In this document: in pieces, positions 10,398-20,031 of the stretch
Layout of the letters: every line of letters starts with the position of its first letter
How positions within the stretch are numbered: the first letter of the stretch is position 1
Source: Bradyrhizobium sediminis
GTDB taxonomy: Bacteria > Pseudomonadota > Alphaproteobacteria > Rhizobiales > Xanthobacteraceae
NCBI RefSeq assembly: GCF_018736085.1
Contig: NZ_CP076134.1
Location: 2,490,501 to 2,554,500 of the forward strand
DNA: 64,000 bases
Reading direction: 5' to 3'
The notes under the pieces: model-generated
Databases searched by the model: none
Seen by the model: the letters and a program-made list of their open reading frames with translations, nothing else
What the model was told of the DNA's origin: nothing
Translations under genes and position numbers: made by a program

Positions 10398-11729
10398 ATG
10401 GTCTCAGCAGCGGAACAACTTGCGGCAAACCTGAATTTCTCGGCGCTCGGTAAAGCCGAAGAACTGAAAAAGCGCATCTGGTTCACACTGGGTGCGCTGC
10501 TTGTTTATCGGCTCGGTACCTATCTTCCGCTGCCCGGCATCGATCCCAACATCTGGGACCAGGTGTTCAAATCGCAGGCCGGCGGCATTCTCGGCATGTT
10601 CAACATGTTCGCCGGCGGCGGTATCAACCGCATGGCGATCTTCGCGCTGAACATCATGCCGTACATTTCGGCCTCGATCATCATTCAGCTTTTGACCACG
10701 GTATCGCCGCAGCTCGAGGCGCTGAAGAAGGAAGGCGAGGCCGGCCGCAAGACGCTGAACCAGTACACCCGCTATCTCACGGTGATTCTCGCCGCGTTCC
10801 AGTCCTACGGCATCGCCATCGGGCTTCAGGGCGCCGGCAATGTCGTCGCCGAACCCGGCCTGTTCTTTCTGATCTCGACCTCGGTCACTTTGACCGGCGG
10901 CACCATGTTCCTGATGTGGCTCGGCGAACAGATCACCTCGCGCGGCATCGGCAACGGCATCTCGCTGATCATTCTCGCCGGCATCGTCGCCGAGCTGCCA
11001 TCGGCGCTCGCCAGCATGCTGGAGTTGGGACGCCAGGGCGCGCTGTCCACGGGCCTCATCCTGGTCGTCATCGTGATGGCGGTCGCCGTGATCGCCTTCA
11101 TCGTGTTCATGGAACGCGCGCAGCGCCGGCTATTGATCCAGTATCCGAAGCGCCAGGTCGGCAACAAGATGTTCGAGGGCCAGTCCTCGCATCTGCCGCT
11201 CAAGCTAAATACCTCAGGCGTGATTCCGCCGATCTTCGCTTCCTCGCTGCTGCTGCTGCCGACCACGGTTGCCAACTTCAATGCCGGCAAGGGGCCGGAA
11301 TGGTTTCAGTGGCTGAACACGCAGTTGAGCCATGGTCGTCCGCTGTTCCTGTTCCTCTATCTGGCGATGATCGTGTTCTTCGCGTTCTTCTACACCGCGA
11401 TCGTATTCAACCCGACCGAGACCGCCGACAATCTCAAGAAGCATGGCGGCTTCATTCCGGGCATCCGGCCGGGCGAACGCACCGCCGAATACATCGACTA
11501 TGTGCTGTCGCGCATCACGGTGCTCGGTGCCGCCTATCTCGCGATCGTCTGTTTGATTCCCGAAATTCTGATTTCCTACGCCTCGGTGCCGTTCTATTTC
11601 GGCGGCACGTCGCTGTTGATCGTGGTCAGCGTGACCATGGATACGGTGGCGCAGGTTCAGGGTTATCTGCTAGCCCACCAGTATGAGGGGCTGATCAGGA
11701 AGTCGAAGTTGCGAGGGCGCCGCCGCTGA
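10398..11729 (+). CDS. secY: Protein translocase subunit SecY
   Basis: SecY is the channel of the Sec translocon in the inner membrane. The 443-residue protein has about ten hydrophobic segments, the first after FTLGALLVYRLGTYLPLPGI, and the conserved cytoplasmic loop around MERAQRRLLIQYPKRQVGNK. The C-terminal region GLIRKSKLRGRRR is typical. It follows rplO as in most bacterial spc operons and precedes adk. Confidence 0.98.
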   Translation: MVSAAEQLAANLNFSALGKAEELKKRIWFTLGALLVYRLGTYLPLPGIDPNIWDQVFKSQAGGILGMFNMFAGGGINRMAIFALNIMPYISASIIIQLLTTVSPQLEALKKEGEAGRKTLNQYTRYLTVILAAFQSYGIAIGLQGAGNVVAEPGLFFLISTSVTLTGGTMFLMWLGEQITSRGIGNGISLIILAGIVAELPSALASMLELGRQGALSTGLILVVIVMAVAVIAFIVFMERAQRRLLIQYPKRQVGNKMFEGQSSHLPLKLNTSGVIPPIFASSLLLLPTTVANFNAGKGPEWFQWLNTQLSHGRPLFLFLYLAMIVFFAFFYTAIVFNPTETADNLKKHGGFIPGIRPGERTAEYIDYVLSRITVLGAAYLAIVCLIPEILISYASVPFYFGGTSLLIVVSVTMDTVAQVQGYLLAHQYEGLIRKSKLRGRRR

Positions 11730-11840
11730 CACCCGAATTGACGCGCCGCAATACCTAGCCGGCGCTGATCGGGGTAGCGATGGTCTGGATTTGATGAGGG
11801 TGCGCGGTCAACCGCTCACCATGCCGGGGGGCGAATAAGG

Positions 11841-12746
11841 ATGAGACTGATTCTTCTCGGGCCGCCGGGATCTGGCAAGGGGACACAGGCCCAGCGGCTG
11901 GTTGCCCGCTACGGCATCGTGCAACTCTCCACCGGCGAAATGCTGCGCGCCGCGGTGGCGGCGCAGACGCCGGTCGGCGTCAAGGCTCAGCACATCATGG
12001 CCGCCGGCGGCCTGGTGCCGGATGAGATCGTGGTCGGGATCATTTCCGACCGGCTGGATCAGCCGGATGCGGCAAAAGGCTTCATTCTCGACGGCTTTCC
12101 GCGCACTGTGCCGCAGGCTGAAGCGCTCGACGAGCTCCTGAAGAAGAAGCGCATCAAGCTCGACGCCGTGATCGAGCTGCGCGTCAACGAAAGCGCGCTG
12201 CTGCAGCGGGTCGAGACCCGGGTCGCAGAGATGCGCGCGCGCGGCGAGGACGTCCGGGCCGACGATACCCCGGAGGTGCTGACCAATCGGCTGGCGAGCT
12301 ACCGTTCACAGACGGAGCCGCTGATTCACTATTACTCCGAGCGGCGCAAGCTGCTGACGGTCGACGGCATGATGACCATCGAGGCCGTCACTCTCGAGAT
12401 CGACCGAATCCTGTCCGCGATCGGGGCGGTGGAGGAGGCCAAGGCCGCGAAGAAGGCGGGCGCCAAGCGGACCGCCAAACTGGCCAAGAAGGCCGGCCCC
12501 GGCATGGTCGCCAAGAAAACGGCCAAGAAAGCGGCCAAGCCGGCCGCCGGAAAAACCGCCAAAAAGGCAGCCAAGGGGACTAGGACGGCTAAAAAGACCG
12601 CCAAAAAGGCCGCCAAGGGCTCCCGCAAGGCCTCCAAGGGGGCCAAAAAGTCGGCCCGGAAGGCGCTTGCGGGTTCCCGAGCCCGCGCCGTCGGCAAGAC
12701 CAGGAAAACTGCTAAAAAGGTCACGAAAAAGCGAGCTAAAGCATAG
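11841..12746 (+). CDS. adk: Adenylate kinase with a Lys/Ala-rich C-terminal tail
   Basis: Adenylate kinase interconverts AMP, ADP and ATP. Residues 1-198 form a complete enzyme of the short-LID, zinc-free type: P-loop GPPGSGKGT (7-15), the AMP-binding STGEMLR and [14 protein letters not shown] motifs and [20 protein letters not shown] as the reduced LID region. From residue 199 to 301 the protein continues into about 100 residues made almost only of Lys, Ala, Gly, Arg and Thr (repeats like [10 protein letters not shown]), resembling bacterial histone H1-like tails. This makes it much longer than the usual 190-220 residues. The reading frame is continuous to TAG, so the tail is part of the gene. 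Confidence 0.93.
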   Translation: MRLILLGPPGSGKGTQAQRLVARYGIVQLSTGEMLRAAVAAQTPVGVKAQHIMAAGGLVPDEIVVGIISDRLDQPDAAKGFILDGFPRTVPQAEALDELLKKKRIKLDAVIELRVNESALLQRVETRVAEMRARGEDVRADDTPEVLTNRLASYRSQTEPLIHYYSERRKLLTVDGMMTIEAVTLEIDRILSAIGAVEEAKAAKKAGAKRTAKLAKKAGPGMVAKKTAKKAAKPAAGKTAKKAAKGTRTAKKTAKKAAKGSRKASKGAKKSARKALAGSRARAVGKTRKTAKKVTKKRAKA

Positions 12747-12752
12747 AGACGG

Positions 12753-12781
12753 TTGACGAAACGAAGTTGAATCCTTTAATA
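12753..12781 (+). promoter_or_regulatory. Candidate promoter upstream of rpsM
   Basis: TTGACG, 17 bases, then TTAATA lie just behind the adk stop in the 188-base adk-rpsM gap. The -35 box is good and the -10 box is partial. The position suits a separate promoter for rpsM-rpsK-rpoA-rplQ, as the alpha operon often has. This is inference from spacing and match only. Confidence 0.35.
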
Positions 12782-12934
12782 AGCCCGCATCCAGTCGGAT
12801 AGTTTTCAGACGATGCCGGGCCCCGAGATACCCGAGGGGAAGGGCGTCGTGTTCGCGTTTGCGGACACCTGCCCGAGATAGCGAAAAACACGAGCCGTAT
12901 TCCCGCGAAGGGATCGGCGACAGGAGAGAAGTCC

Positions 12935-13303
<369 letters not shown>

Positions 13304-13306
13304 GAG

Positions 13307-13373
13307 GCGAATGGCGAATAGGGAGTAGCGAGTAGTTCTATTCGCTACTCCCTATTCGCTACTCGCATTTTTT
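13307..13373. repeat. GCGAATAG-type hairpin repeat, copy 2, followed by a T-run
   Basis: Arms at 13307-13335 and 13338-13366 pair over 29 positions with three mismatches, which are wobble-compatible. Six T residues follow at 13368-13373, so the element looks like an intrinsic terminator, yet it lies inside the rpsM-rpsK spacer of the alpha operon. It belongs to the same family as 602-668 and 14948-15016. Confidence 0.85.
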
Positions 13374-13427
13374 CAGGTGTAGCCGCTGGCATTACGGCGG
13401 CGTTGAGATCGTAAGAAAGGTTCTGAA

Positions 13428-13817
13428 ATGGGCAAGGATGCCACCCGCGTACGCCGCCGTGAGCGCAAGAACATTGCATCTGGTGTCGCGCACGTGAACT
13501 CGTCGTTCAATAACACGACCATCACCATCACCGATGCGCAGGGCAACACCATTGCCTGGTCGTCGGCCGGCACGATGGGCTTCAAAGGTTCGCGCAAGTC
13601 GACCCCTTACGCCGCACAGGTCGCGGCGGAAGACGTCTCCAAGAAGGCGCAGGAACACGGCATGCGCACGCTGGAGGTCGAGGTCGCCGGTCCGGGTTCG
13701 GGCCGCGAATCGGCGCTTCGCGCGCTGCAGGCCGCGGGCTTCACCGTCACCTCGATCCGCGACGTGACCACGATCCCGCACAATGGCTGCCGTCCGCGCA
13801 AGCGCCGGCGCGTCTGA
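13428..13817 (+). CDS. rpsK: 30S ribosomal protein S11
   Basis: S11 lies on the platform near the mRNA 3' end. The 129 residues include [20 protein letters not shown] and the C-terminal [18 protein letters not shown], both diagnostic. It lies 124 bases after rpsM because of the hairpin repeat. Length is normal. Confidence 0.99.
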   Translation: MGKDATRVRRRERKNIASGVAHVNSSFNNTTITITDAQGNTIAWSSAGTMGFKGSRKSTPYAAQVAAEDVSKKAQEHGMRTLEVEVAGPGSGRESALRALQAAGFTVTSIRDVTTIPHNGCRPRKRRRV

Positions 13818-13828
13818 TTTTTTACGAC

Positions 13829-13851
13829 CGCGGGCGGCACGGCCGCCCGCG
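13829..13851 (+). other. Perfect 10-bp hairpin in the rpsK-rpoA gap
   Basis: CGCGGGCGGC and its exact complement are separated by ACG, giving a very stable GC stem just behind rpsK. A T-run precedes rather than follows it, so it is unlikely to terminate + strand transcripts. It may protect the 3' end of a processed upstream mRNA or tune rpoA expression. Confidence 0.5.
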
Positions 13852-13915
13852 ATGAACTTGCGATGTACATGACGCGGACAGATCCGCGATCTCCAACGCC
13901 AGTACTTCAGATGGC

Positions 13916-14947
13916 ATGGGTGACACAGTGACGATCCAGAAAAATTGGCAAGAACTTATCCGGCCGAACAAGCTCCACGTGACCCCGGGCACCGACTCGA
14001 ACCGTTTTGCGACGCTGGTCGCCGAGCCGCTCGAGCGCGGCTTCGGTCAGACCCTCGGTAATGCGCTGCGCCGCATCCTGTTGTCCTCGCTGCAGGGCTC
14101 AGCCGTGCAGTCGGTGCACATCGACGGCGTGCTGCACGAGTTCTCCTCGATCGCGGGCGTTCGCGAGGACGTCACCGACATCGTGCTCAACATCAAGGAC
14201 ATCTCGATCAAGATGCAGGGCGAAGGTCCCAAGCGTATGGTCGTGAAGAAGCAGGGGCCGGGCGTGGTCACCGCCGGCGACATCCAGACCGTCGGCGACG
14301 TCGTGGTGCTCAATCCCGACCTGCAGATCTGCACGCTGGACGAGGGCGCGGAAATCCGCATGGAATTCACCGTCGCGGCCGGCAAGGGCTACGTCGCCGC
14401 CGAGCGCAACCGTCCCGAGGACGCACCGATCGGCCTGATCCCGGTCGACAGCCTGTTCTCACCCGTGCGCAAGGTCTCCTACAAGGTCGAGAACACCCGC
14501 GAGGGCCAGATCCTCGACTACGACAAGCTGACCATGACCATCGAGACCAACGGCGCGATCACGCCTGACGACGCGGTGGCCTATGCCGCACGCATCCTGC
14601 AGGATCAGCTCAACGTGTTCGTGAACTTCGAAGAGCCGCGCAAGGAAGTGGCGCAGGAGATCATTCCCGATCTCGCCTTCAACCCGGCGTTCCTCAAGAA
14701 GGTCGACGAACTCGAACTGTCGGTGCGTTCGGCGAACTGCCTGAAGAACGACAACATCGTCTACATCGGTGACCTCGTGCAGAAGTCGGAAGCGGAGATG
14801 CTCCGTACCCCGAACTTCGGCCGCAAGTCGCTGAACGAGATCAAGGAAGTGCTGGCCCAGATGGGCCTGCATCTCGGCATGGAAGTGCCGGGCTGGCCGC
14901 CGGAGAATATCGACGAGCTGGCCAAGCGCTTCGAGGATCACTATTGA
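13916..14947 (+). CDS. rpoA: DNA-directed RNA polymerase subunit alpha
   Basis: The alpha subunit nucleates RNA polymerase assembly and contacts promoters and activators. The 343-residue product has the N-terminal dimerisation domain ([31 protein letters not shown]) and the helix-hairpin-helix C-terminal domain ([33 protein letters not shown]). The start at 13916 ([14 protein letters not shown]) gives the length usual in Bradyrhizobium; a GTG four codons later is an alternative. It ends [18 protein letters not shown]. Confidence 0.98.
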   Translation: MGDTVTIQKNWQELIRPNKLHVTPGTDSNRFATLVAEPLERGFGQTLGNALRRILLSSLQGSAVQSVHIDGVLHEFSSIAGVREDVTDIVLNIKDISIKMQGEGPKRMVVKKQGPGVVTAGDIQTVGDVVVLNPDLQICTLDEGAEIRMEFTVAAGKGYVAAERNRPEDAPIGLIPVDSLFSPVRKVSYKVENTREGQILDYDKLTMTIETNGAITPDDAVAYAARILQDQLNVFVNFEEPRKEVAQEIIPDLAFNPAFLKKVDELELSVRSANCLKNDNIVYIGDLVQKSEAEMLRTPNFGRKSLNEIKEVLAQMGLHLGMEVPGWPPENIDELAKRFEDHY

Positions 14948-15016
14948 GCGAATAGGGAGTGGCGAATAGCGAATAGAAAGAGAAACCATTCGCTACTTAC
15001 TATTCGCTACTCGCTA
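14948..15016. repeat. GCGAATAG-type hairpin repeat, copy 3
   Basis: It begins directly behind the rpoA stop codon. The left arm (14948-14976) and right arm (14987-15016) consist of GCGAATAG/GCGAGTAG-like units and their complement around a purine-rich 10-base loop. Pairing is weaker than in copy 2. It separates rpoA from rplQ. Confidence 0.8.
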
Positions 15017-15096
15017 CCCAGGGCGAACGCAGGCGGCCCACCTGAGCAAATTGTCCGACGAGCCGTCGCGACAGAACAAGCACAAAGGAATTTAAC

Positions 15097-15513
15097 ATGC
15101 GTCACGGCAAGGTTCATCGGAAGCTCAACCGCACCGCTGAGCATCGGCGTGCAATGTTCGCCAACATGTGCGCGGCACTGATCAAGCACGAGCAGATCGT
15201 CACCACGCTGCCGAAGGCGAAGGAACTGCGTCCGATCGTCGAGAAGCTGGTCACGCTCGGCAAGAAGGGCGGTCTCGCCATGCGCCGTCAGGCGATCTCG
15301 GAGATGCGCGACCAGGATCAGGTCAAGAAGCTGTTCGACGTGCTGGCCACCCGCTACAAGGACCGCCAGGGCGGCTACACCCGCATCATCAAGGCCGGCT
15401 TCCGCTACGGCGACAACGCGGCGATGGCCGTGATCGAATTCGTCGACCGCGACGTCGATGCCAAGGGCCTCGATTCCGGCCCGGTGCAGGAGAAGTCCGC
15501 CGAAGCGGCGTAA
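15097..15513 (+). CDS. rplQ: 50S ribosomal protein L17
   Basis: L17 surrounds the exit tunnel. The 138 residues start [20 protein letters not shown] and include the conserved [20 protein letters not shown] and [17 protein letters not shown]. It is the last gene of the alpha operon and is followed after 20 bases by a strong terminator. Confidence 0.99.
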   Translation: MRHGKVHRKLNRTAEHRRAMFANMCAALIKHEQIVTTLPKAKELRPIVEKLVTLGKKGGLAMRRQAISEMRDQDQVKKLFDVLATRYKDRQGGYTRIIKAGFRYGDNAAMAVIEFVDRDVDAKGLDSGPVQEKSAEAA

Positions 15514-15533
15514 GATCTCCTGAAGCGAAATTG

Positions 15534-15565
15534 AAAAAGCGGTGCCATCCGGCATCGCTTTTTTT
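15534..15565. terminator. Bidirectional intrinsic terminator closing the ribosomal block
   Basis: AAAAAGCGGTGCC and GGCATCGCTTTTTTT pair around a four-base loop with one G-T wobble and end in seven T on the + strand and five T on the - strand. It separates rplQ from the convergent amidase gene, whose stop codon starts at 15574. Confidence 0.88.
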
Positions 15566-15571
15566 GTTGCC

Positions 15572-17065
15572 TCAGTCGAAATCCTTAAAGCCCGGCTTGC
15601 CCGCGATCGGCGGCCGGCGCTGCAGCCAGGCGATGTCGGGAACGGGGCGGGCGGTTTCGGGATTGGCGGCGAGCAGCGCCTCGATCTCGCGCGCGACCGC
15701 AAGCGTGGCGAGATCGCCGCCGCGGGGGCCGATGACCTGGATGCCGAACGGCAGTCCGGCGCCGTCGCGCCCCGCGGGGATCGCGACCACGGGATGCCCC
15801 ACGTTGGTGACGGCATAGGCCAGCGCTAGCCAGTGGAAATAGCTTTTCGTCTTCACGCCGTCGATCTCGGCTGGATAAAGCTCCGACCACGGCCGCGGGC
15901 TGATCGTGACCGCCGGTGCCAGCACGAAATCGTGCGCGCCGAAGAAGGCTTGCCAGCGGCGATACATGTCGGTCTGCATCGACAGCGCGCGCGCCACGTC
16001 AGCTGCGGAATAGCCGAGCCCCTCGGCGACGTTGTCGCGGATATTGGGGCCGACTTTGTCCGGGAATTTTTCCGCGAGCTCCCGGTGCCGTCCGAGGAAG
16101 GCGACGGCGCGCAGGATGCGGAACACTTCATCGGCGTTGCTGCAATCCGGGTGCGCCCATTCAACCGCGCGGAACGCCGAACCGAAGCTAGCAAGCTTCC
16201 TCCTGAACGTCTCGGCAGTCGCACGCTCGGTCGGCGCGAACCCAAAGTCAGTGGTCGCAGCGATGCGCAAGGCGGCCAGATCGATCCGCTGCGGATCGCG
16301 ATAGGTCGCAGCGTCGGGCGAGCCGCCGGCATGCAGGATCGCCGACAAGGGATCGCGCCCGTCACGGTCCAGCATGCAGGACAGCATCAGACACGCATCG
16401 GACACGGTTCGCGCCATCGGCCCAAGCTGCGAGATCTGCAGCCAGGCCATGTTGCGGCTGTTGCTCGCGATCAGGCCGGGGGAGGGCCGAAAACCGACCA
16501 CGCCGCAGAACGCGGCAGGGTTTCGCACCGATCCGCCGGTGTCCGAACCGGTCGCAAGCGGCACCATGCCAGTCGCGAGCGCCACCGCCGATCCGCCGGA
16601 GGAGCCGGCGGCAGAGCGGTCGGGGTCGAACGGATTGCCGGTCGCGCCATGCAGCGCGTTGCGGGTGTTGCCGCCAGCGCCCCATTCGGGGACGTTGGTC
16701 TTGCCGACCACGATCGCGCCGGAGCGCTTCAGCATCGCCACGATCGCCTCGTCCTCCTTGGCGATGTTGTCGGCGAACAGCACGCTGCCGAAGCTCGTCG
16801 GCAGTCCCCTCGCGTCGATCAGGTCCTTCACGACGAGCGGCAATCCGTGCAGGGCGCCGAGCTCGTCGCCGCGCATGACGGCGGCCTCGCTCTGCCGCGC
16901 CGTCTCGCGCGCGGTCTCGAACGAGCGCGCGATGATGGCGTTGACGGCGTGATCGACCGCCTCGATACGGGCGATGCAACTGTCCATCAGTTCGACTGGC
17001 GAAAGCTTGCGCTCGCCGATCAAGACCCGCGCGGTTGTTGCGGGCAGATCGCACGGCTCGGTCAT
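15572..17065 (-). CDS. Amidase (amidase-signature family)
   Basis: This enzyme should hydrolyse a carboxamide to acid and ammonia; the substrate is not predictable. The 497 residues match the amidase-signature fold with the Ser-Ser-Lys triad: Lys80 in LVVKDLIDARG, cis-Ser about 155 in AAGSSGGSA and nucleophile Ser about 179 in ATGSDTGGSVRNPAAF. No signal peptide is seen, so it is cytoplasmic. The gene for a tricarboxylate-type solute receptor ends 6 bases upstream on the same strand, so both are probably one transcript. It lacks the extra features needed to call it GatA, and no gatB or gatC is nearby. Confidence 0.92.
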   Translation of the reverse strand: MTEPCDLPATTARVLIGERKLSPVELMDSCIARIEAVDHAVNAIIARSFETARETARQSEAAVMRGDELGALHGLPLVVKDLIDARGLPTSFGSVLFADNIAKEDEAIVAMLKRSGAIVVGKTNVPEWGAGGNTRNALHGATGNPFDPDRSAAGSSGGSAVALATGMVPLATGSDTGGSVRNPAAFCGVVGFRPSPGLIASNSRNMAWLQISQLGPMARTVSDACLMLSCMLDRDGRDPLSAILHAGGSPDAATYRDPQRIDLAALRIAATTDFGFAPTERATAETFRRKLASFGSAFRAVEWAHPDCSNADEVFRILRAVAFLGRHRELAEKFPDKVGPNIRDNVAEGLGYSAADVARALSMQTDMYRRWQAFFGAHDFVLAPAVTISPRPWSELYPAEIDGVKTKSYFHWLALAYAVTNVGHPVVAIPAGRDGAGLPFGIQVIGPRGGDLATLAVAREIEALLAANPETARPVPDIAWLQRRPPIAGKPGFKDFD

Positions 17066-17071
17066 GGCAGG

Positions 17072-18067
17072 CTATTCTTCCTTGATGCCGGCGGCCTGGG
17101 CCAGCGCCTTCATCTCGGCGATCTCCTTGCCGATGAAGCCCGGCCAGTCCGTATAACGCTTGAAAGCCGGTTCGAACCCGACCTTCTTGAAGCGCTCGGC
17201 GACCGCCGGGTTGGCGATGGCCTCTTCGAGTGTCGCGGCCAATCTGTCGCGGAAGGCGGCGGGCGTTCCCTTCGGCACGACGACGGTGCCCCAGGAGACG
17301 AGGTCGACCTTAGGATAGCCGAGCTCGGCCAGCGTCGGAACGTCGGGAAGGAATGCCGAGCGTTTGGCGGAGAAGATGGCGAGCGGGCGAACCGCGCCGG
17401 CTTCGGCCTGCGGCTTGACCGCGATCACGGTATCCACATGATACTCGATATGCTTGCCGATCAGGTCGTTCATCGCCGGCGCGCTGCCCTTGTAGGGTAG
17501 ATGCACCATCTTGATGCCGGCACTGGATTTGAAGAGCTCGCCGGCAAAATGCGAGATGGTCGCCACCCCGAAGGAGGCCAGCGACAGCTTGTCGGGATTG
17601 GCCTTGGCGGCGGCCACCAGCGCCGGCACGTCCTTGACCGGGGTGTCGCGATGGGTCACCAGCACCATGGCGAGCGTGCCGACCTGGGCGATCGGCTCGA
17701 AGTCCCTGGCGCTGTCGAAGGGCACGGTTTCCTTCGCCGCATTCTGCAGGGTGAAGGTGGAATTCGAGCTGAAGAACAGCGTGTAGCCGTCCGGCGCCGC
17801 GTTGGCGGCTTCGCGCGCGCCGATGGTGGTGCCGCCGCCGGGGCGGTTCATGACGATCACGGGCTTGCCGAGCCGCGCCTCCAGTTCGCCGGCAATGATG
17901 CGGCCGATGACGTCGGCGGCCCCGCCGGGCGGGTAGGGCACGATCAGCTGCAACTGCTTTTCGGGGTAGCTGCCTTGCGCCACGGCGATCGAGGTGCTGG
18001 CAGTCATGCAGGCCGACACAATGGTGGCCGCCAAAAACATCCGCATCATGCCGACAAGTATCCCCAT
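17072..18067 (-). CDS. Periplasmic solute receptor of the tripartite tricarboxylate transporter (Bug/TctC) family
   Basis: TctC/Bug proteins bind carboxylates or related compounds in the periplasm for TTT transporters. The chosen start at 18067 (MGILVGMMRMFLAATIVSAC) gives 331 residues with a signal peptide ending near ASTSIAVAQG; longer starts up to 18196 would put a hydrophilic stretch before the signal and are unlikely, while the internal MMRM is another option. The mature part begins YPEKQLQLIVPYPPGGAADV, the family signature, and later has HLPYKGSAPAMNDLIG. It lies upstream of the amidase in one probable operon; no TctA or TctB membrane gene is in the window. Confidence 0.9.
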   Translation of the reverse strand: MGILVGMMRMFLAATIVSACMTASTSIAVAQGSYPEKQLQLIVPYPPGGAADVIGRIIAGELEARLGKPVIVMNRPGGGTTIGAREAANAAPDGYTLFFSSNSTFTLQNAAKETVPFDSARDFEPIAQVGTLAMVLVTHRDTPVKDVPALVAAAKANPDKLSLASFGVATISHFAGELFKSSAGIKMVHLPYKGSAPAMNDLIGKHIEYHVDTVIAVKPQAEAGAVRPLAIFSAKRSAFLPDVPTLAELGYPKVDLVSWGTVVVPKGTPAAFRDRLAATLEEAIANPAVAERFKKVGFEPAFKRYTDWPGFIGKEIAEMKALAQAAGIKEE

Positions 18068-18235
18068 CTTCCGTGTTGACCGATGATTCGCGCCGGGGTT
18101 ACAGCGACAGCCGTCACCGTACGCGATCCATGAAGACATGGTCACTTGAATCGACTTCCCGATCAAGAGGCTGCCCTTCCCGCGCCGCGACGGCAAAGCT
18201 ATGGTGGCGCGCGTCAGAATTTGTGGAGGTGAACA

Positions 18236-18745
18236 ATGTTTAAGCTACGGCACGCGATCTCTGCTGCTTTTTTGATCCTTTTCATGCACTGGCCACATTC
18301 GGCTGTGCTGGCCGATCAGCCCTTTCAGCGCTTCCTGCCACTTCTGGTTGATCTCGCGGGCTGGCAGGGCAAAAAGCCAGAGGGCATGTCGATGCAAATG
18401 TCGGATGCCAGCATGACCACCGCGACCCGCGACTACGAGCGCGGCCCGGCGCAGGTTCATGCCTCTGTCGTAGTCGGGCAGGCGGCTGAAGGCGCGCTGG
18501 CGCCGATCCAAACAGGGGTGAACTTGCAGACCACCGAAGGTCACATGATCACGGCCACCATACGCGGCATGCCTGTCTTGAAGACCTTCAACACCAAGGA
18601 CAAGTCGGGCGCGCTGATGGTGGCGCTCAGCAAAGACGCCATGTTCAGCATTGCCTATGAGGGCGTCACCGAAGACGAAGCAGTGCAGCTCGCCGAGAAA
18701 TTTAACTGGAATGCGCTGCAAACGGCGGCTCAGATGAAGAAATAG
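18236..18745 (+). CDS. Secreted protein of unknown function
   Basis: The product has 169 residues with a clear signal peptide (ISAAFLILFMHWPHSAVLA, cleavage near residue 26). The mature part is small and hydrophilic, with one Trp-containing helix (VDLAGWQGKKPEGMSMQM) and a repeated strand-like pattern; I recognise no family. A GGAGGTG ribosome-binding site lies 7 bases before the ATG, and the gene is divergent from the TTT receptor. A stable hairpin repeat follows the stop. It is probably periplasmic. Confidence 0.8.
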   Translation: MFKLRHAISAAFLILFMHWPHSAVLADQPFQRFLPLLVDLAGWQGKKPEGMSMQMSDASMTTATRDYERGPAQVHASVVVGQAAEGALAPIQTGVNLQTTEGHMITATIRGMPVLKTFNTKDKSGALMVALSKDAMFSIAYEGVTEDEAVQLAEKFNWNALQTAAQMKK

Positions 18746-18794
18746 AGTTCGGCGCAAGGGCTGACGGTCCACCAATTGAGGTACGCCGCTGGAT

Positions 18795-18827
18795 GGTGGG
18801 CACGGCGCATACGCGCCTTTGCCCACC
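18795..18827. repeat. Palindromic repeat GGTGGGCA...TGCCCACC between convergent genes
   Basis: GGTGGGCA, C, GGCGC, ATAC, GCGCC, TT, TGCCCACC folds into a 13-bp stem with a small bulge. The same sequence type is a common intergenic palindrome in bradyrhizobial genomes as I recall them. It lies between the convergent genes ending at 18745 and 18844 and probably serves as a bidirectional terminator. Confidence 0.8.
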
Positions 18828-18843
18828 TTTTGTGGTCGAACGC

Positions 18844-19857
18844 CTACCACCCCTCCAGCACGATCTTGCCGCGTGACTTGCCCGATTCCAGCAGCGCGTG
18901 CGCGCGCTTCAGATTCGCGGCGTTGATGGTGCCGAACGTCTGGTCCAGCGTGGTGCGCAGCACGCCCTTGTCGATGAGGTCGGCGACGTCGTTCAGCAGG
19001 TTGTGCTGGGCGATCATGTCAGGGGTCTGGAACGAGGAGCGCGTGAACATCGATTCCCAGTGGATCGAGATCGCCTTGCCCTTGAAGGCGCTGACGGTGA
19101 ATTCCGGGGGATCGTCGATCAGGCCGAACTTGCCCTGCGGCGCCATGAAATCCGCGATCGCCTTGTAGTGCTGGTCGGTGAAGGTGAGGCTGGCGACGAG
19201 GCCGACCGGCGGCACTTTGAGTTTTTCAATCTGCTCCTTCATCGGCCCGGCGTGATCGATCACCGCATGGGCGCCGAGGTCGAGGCACCATTGTTGCGAT
19301 TCGGGCCGGGTCGCGGTGGCCACGACGGTCAGGCCGGTGAGGCGGCGGGCGAGCTGGATCAGGATCGAGCCGACACCGCCGGCGCCGCCGGTGATCAAGA
19401 GCGTGCGCGGATCGAGGCTCTTGCCGGGCACGGCGTCGAGGCGGTCGAACAGCAATTCCCACGCCGTGATCGAGGTCAAGGGGAGGGCGGCGGCTTGCGC
19501 GAACGACAGCGTCTTTGGCTTCCGGCCGACGATGCGCTCGTCGACCAGGTGGAATTCCGAATTGGTGCCCTGGCGCTGGATCGATCCGGCGTAGAACACT
19601 TCGTCACCCGGCTTGAACAGCGTGACGTCGGGACCTGTGGCGTCCACGATCCCGGCGGCGTCATAGCCCAAAATCTTGGTTTCGCCCGCCGGGGGTGCTG
19701 CGCGCTTGCGCACCTTGTAATCCACCGGATTGGCCGAAATCGCCTTCACGGCGACCCGGATGTCGCGGCCCTTTGGCTCGGGCTTGGCGGTCTCGAAATC
19801 GATCAATGAACTGGGGTCTTCGATGGGCAGCGACTTCTGGTATCCGACGGCTTTCAT
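18844..19857 (-). CDS. Quinone oxidoreductase-like zinc-type alcohol dehydrogenase family protein
   Basis: The 337-residue protein belongs to the medium-chain dehydrogenase/reductase superfamily and should reduce quinones or enones with NAD(P)H. It starts MKAVGYQKSLPIEDPSSLID, has the GroES-like domain with SANPVDYKVRKRA and LGYDAAGIVDATG, and the nucleotide-binding TGGAGGVGSILIQLARRL near residues 155-172. The catalytic zinc ligands of true alcohol dehydrogenases are absent. A HxlR-type regulator is transcribed divergently, so redox or electrophile control is likely. Confidence 0.92.
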   Translation of the reverse strand: MKAVGYQKSLPIEDPSSLIDFETAKPEPKGRDIRVAVKAISANPVDYKVRKRAAPPAGETKILGYDAAGIVDATGPDVTLFKPGDEVFYAGSIQRQGTNSEFHLVDERIVGRKPKTLSFAQAAALPLTSITAWELLFDRLDAVPGKSLDPRTLLITGGAGGVGSILIQLARRLTGLTVVATATRPESQQWCLDLGAHAVIDHAGPMKEQIEKLKVPPVGLVASLTFTDQHYKAIADFMAPQGKFGLIDDPPEFTVSAFKGKAISIHWESMFTRSSFQTPDMIAQHNLLNDVADLIDKGVLRTTLDQTFGTINAANLKRAHALLESGKSRGKIVLEGW

Positions 19858-19971
19858 GCCTGTTGTCTCCGGTCTTGAAGGCTCTCTCGATTTGACGCGT
19901 TTTCTTCACGCGAACCGGTTCCCACTTCGCTTGAAAACGCTCCGGGACCTCATTGTCGGTCTGGCGCAATT

Positions 19972-20000
19972 TTGGCAAGTACTGTAAATACGGGCATATA
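19972..20000 (+). promoter_or_regulatory. Candidate promoter/operator of the HxlR gene
   Basis: TTGGCA, 17 bases, then CATATA. The spacer contains AGTACT and GTAAATAC, both symmetric GTA/TAC-type half sites of the sort used by HxlR repressors. An ATAGT...ACTAT inverted pair lies just downstream (about 19999-20020). Inference only. Confidence 0.35.
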
Positions 20001-20031
20001 GTCCCTGTTTGGATACTATTGGAAAAATCCC

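Noticed and set aside
12435..12743. Reading the Lys/Ala tail of adk as a simple DNA repeat tract
   Set aside because: Codons vary between units (AAG/AAA, GCC/GCG), so the repetition is at the protein level and is not a DNA microsatellite.
15833..17500. A 555-codon open frame on the + strand
   Set aside because: It is antisense to the amidase and part of the solute receptor; no domain pattern.
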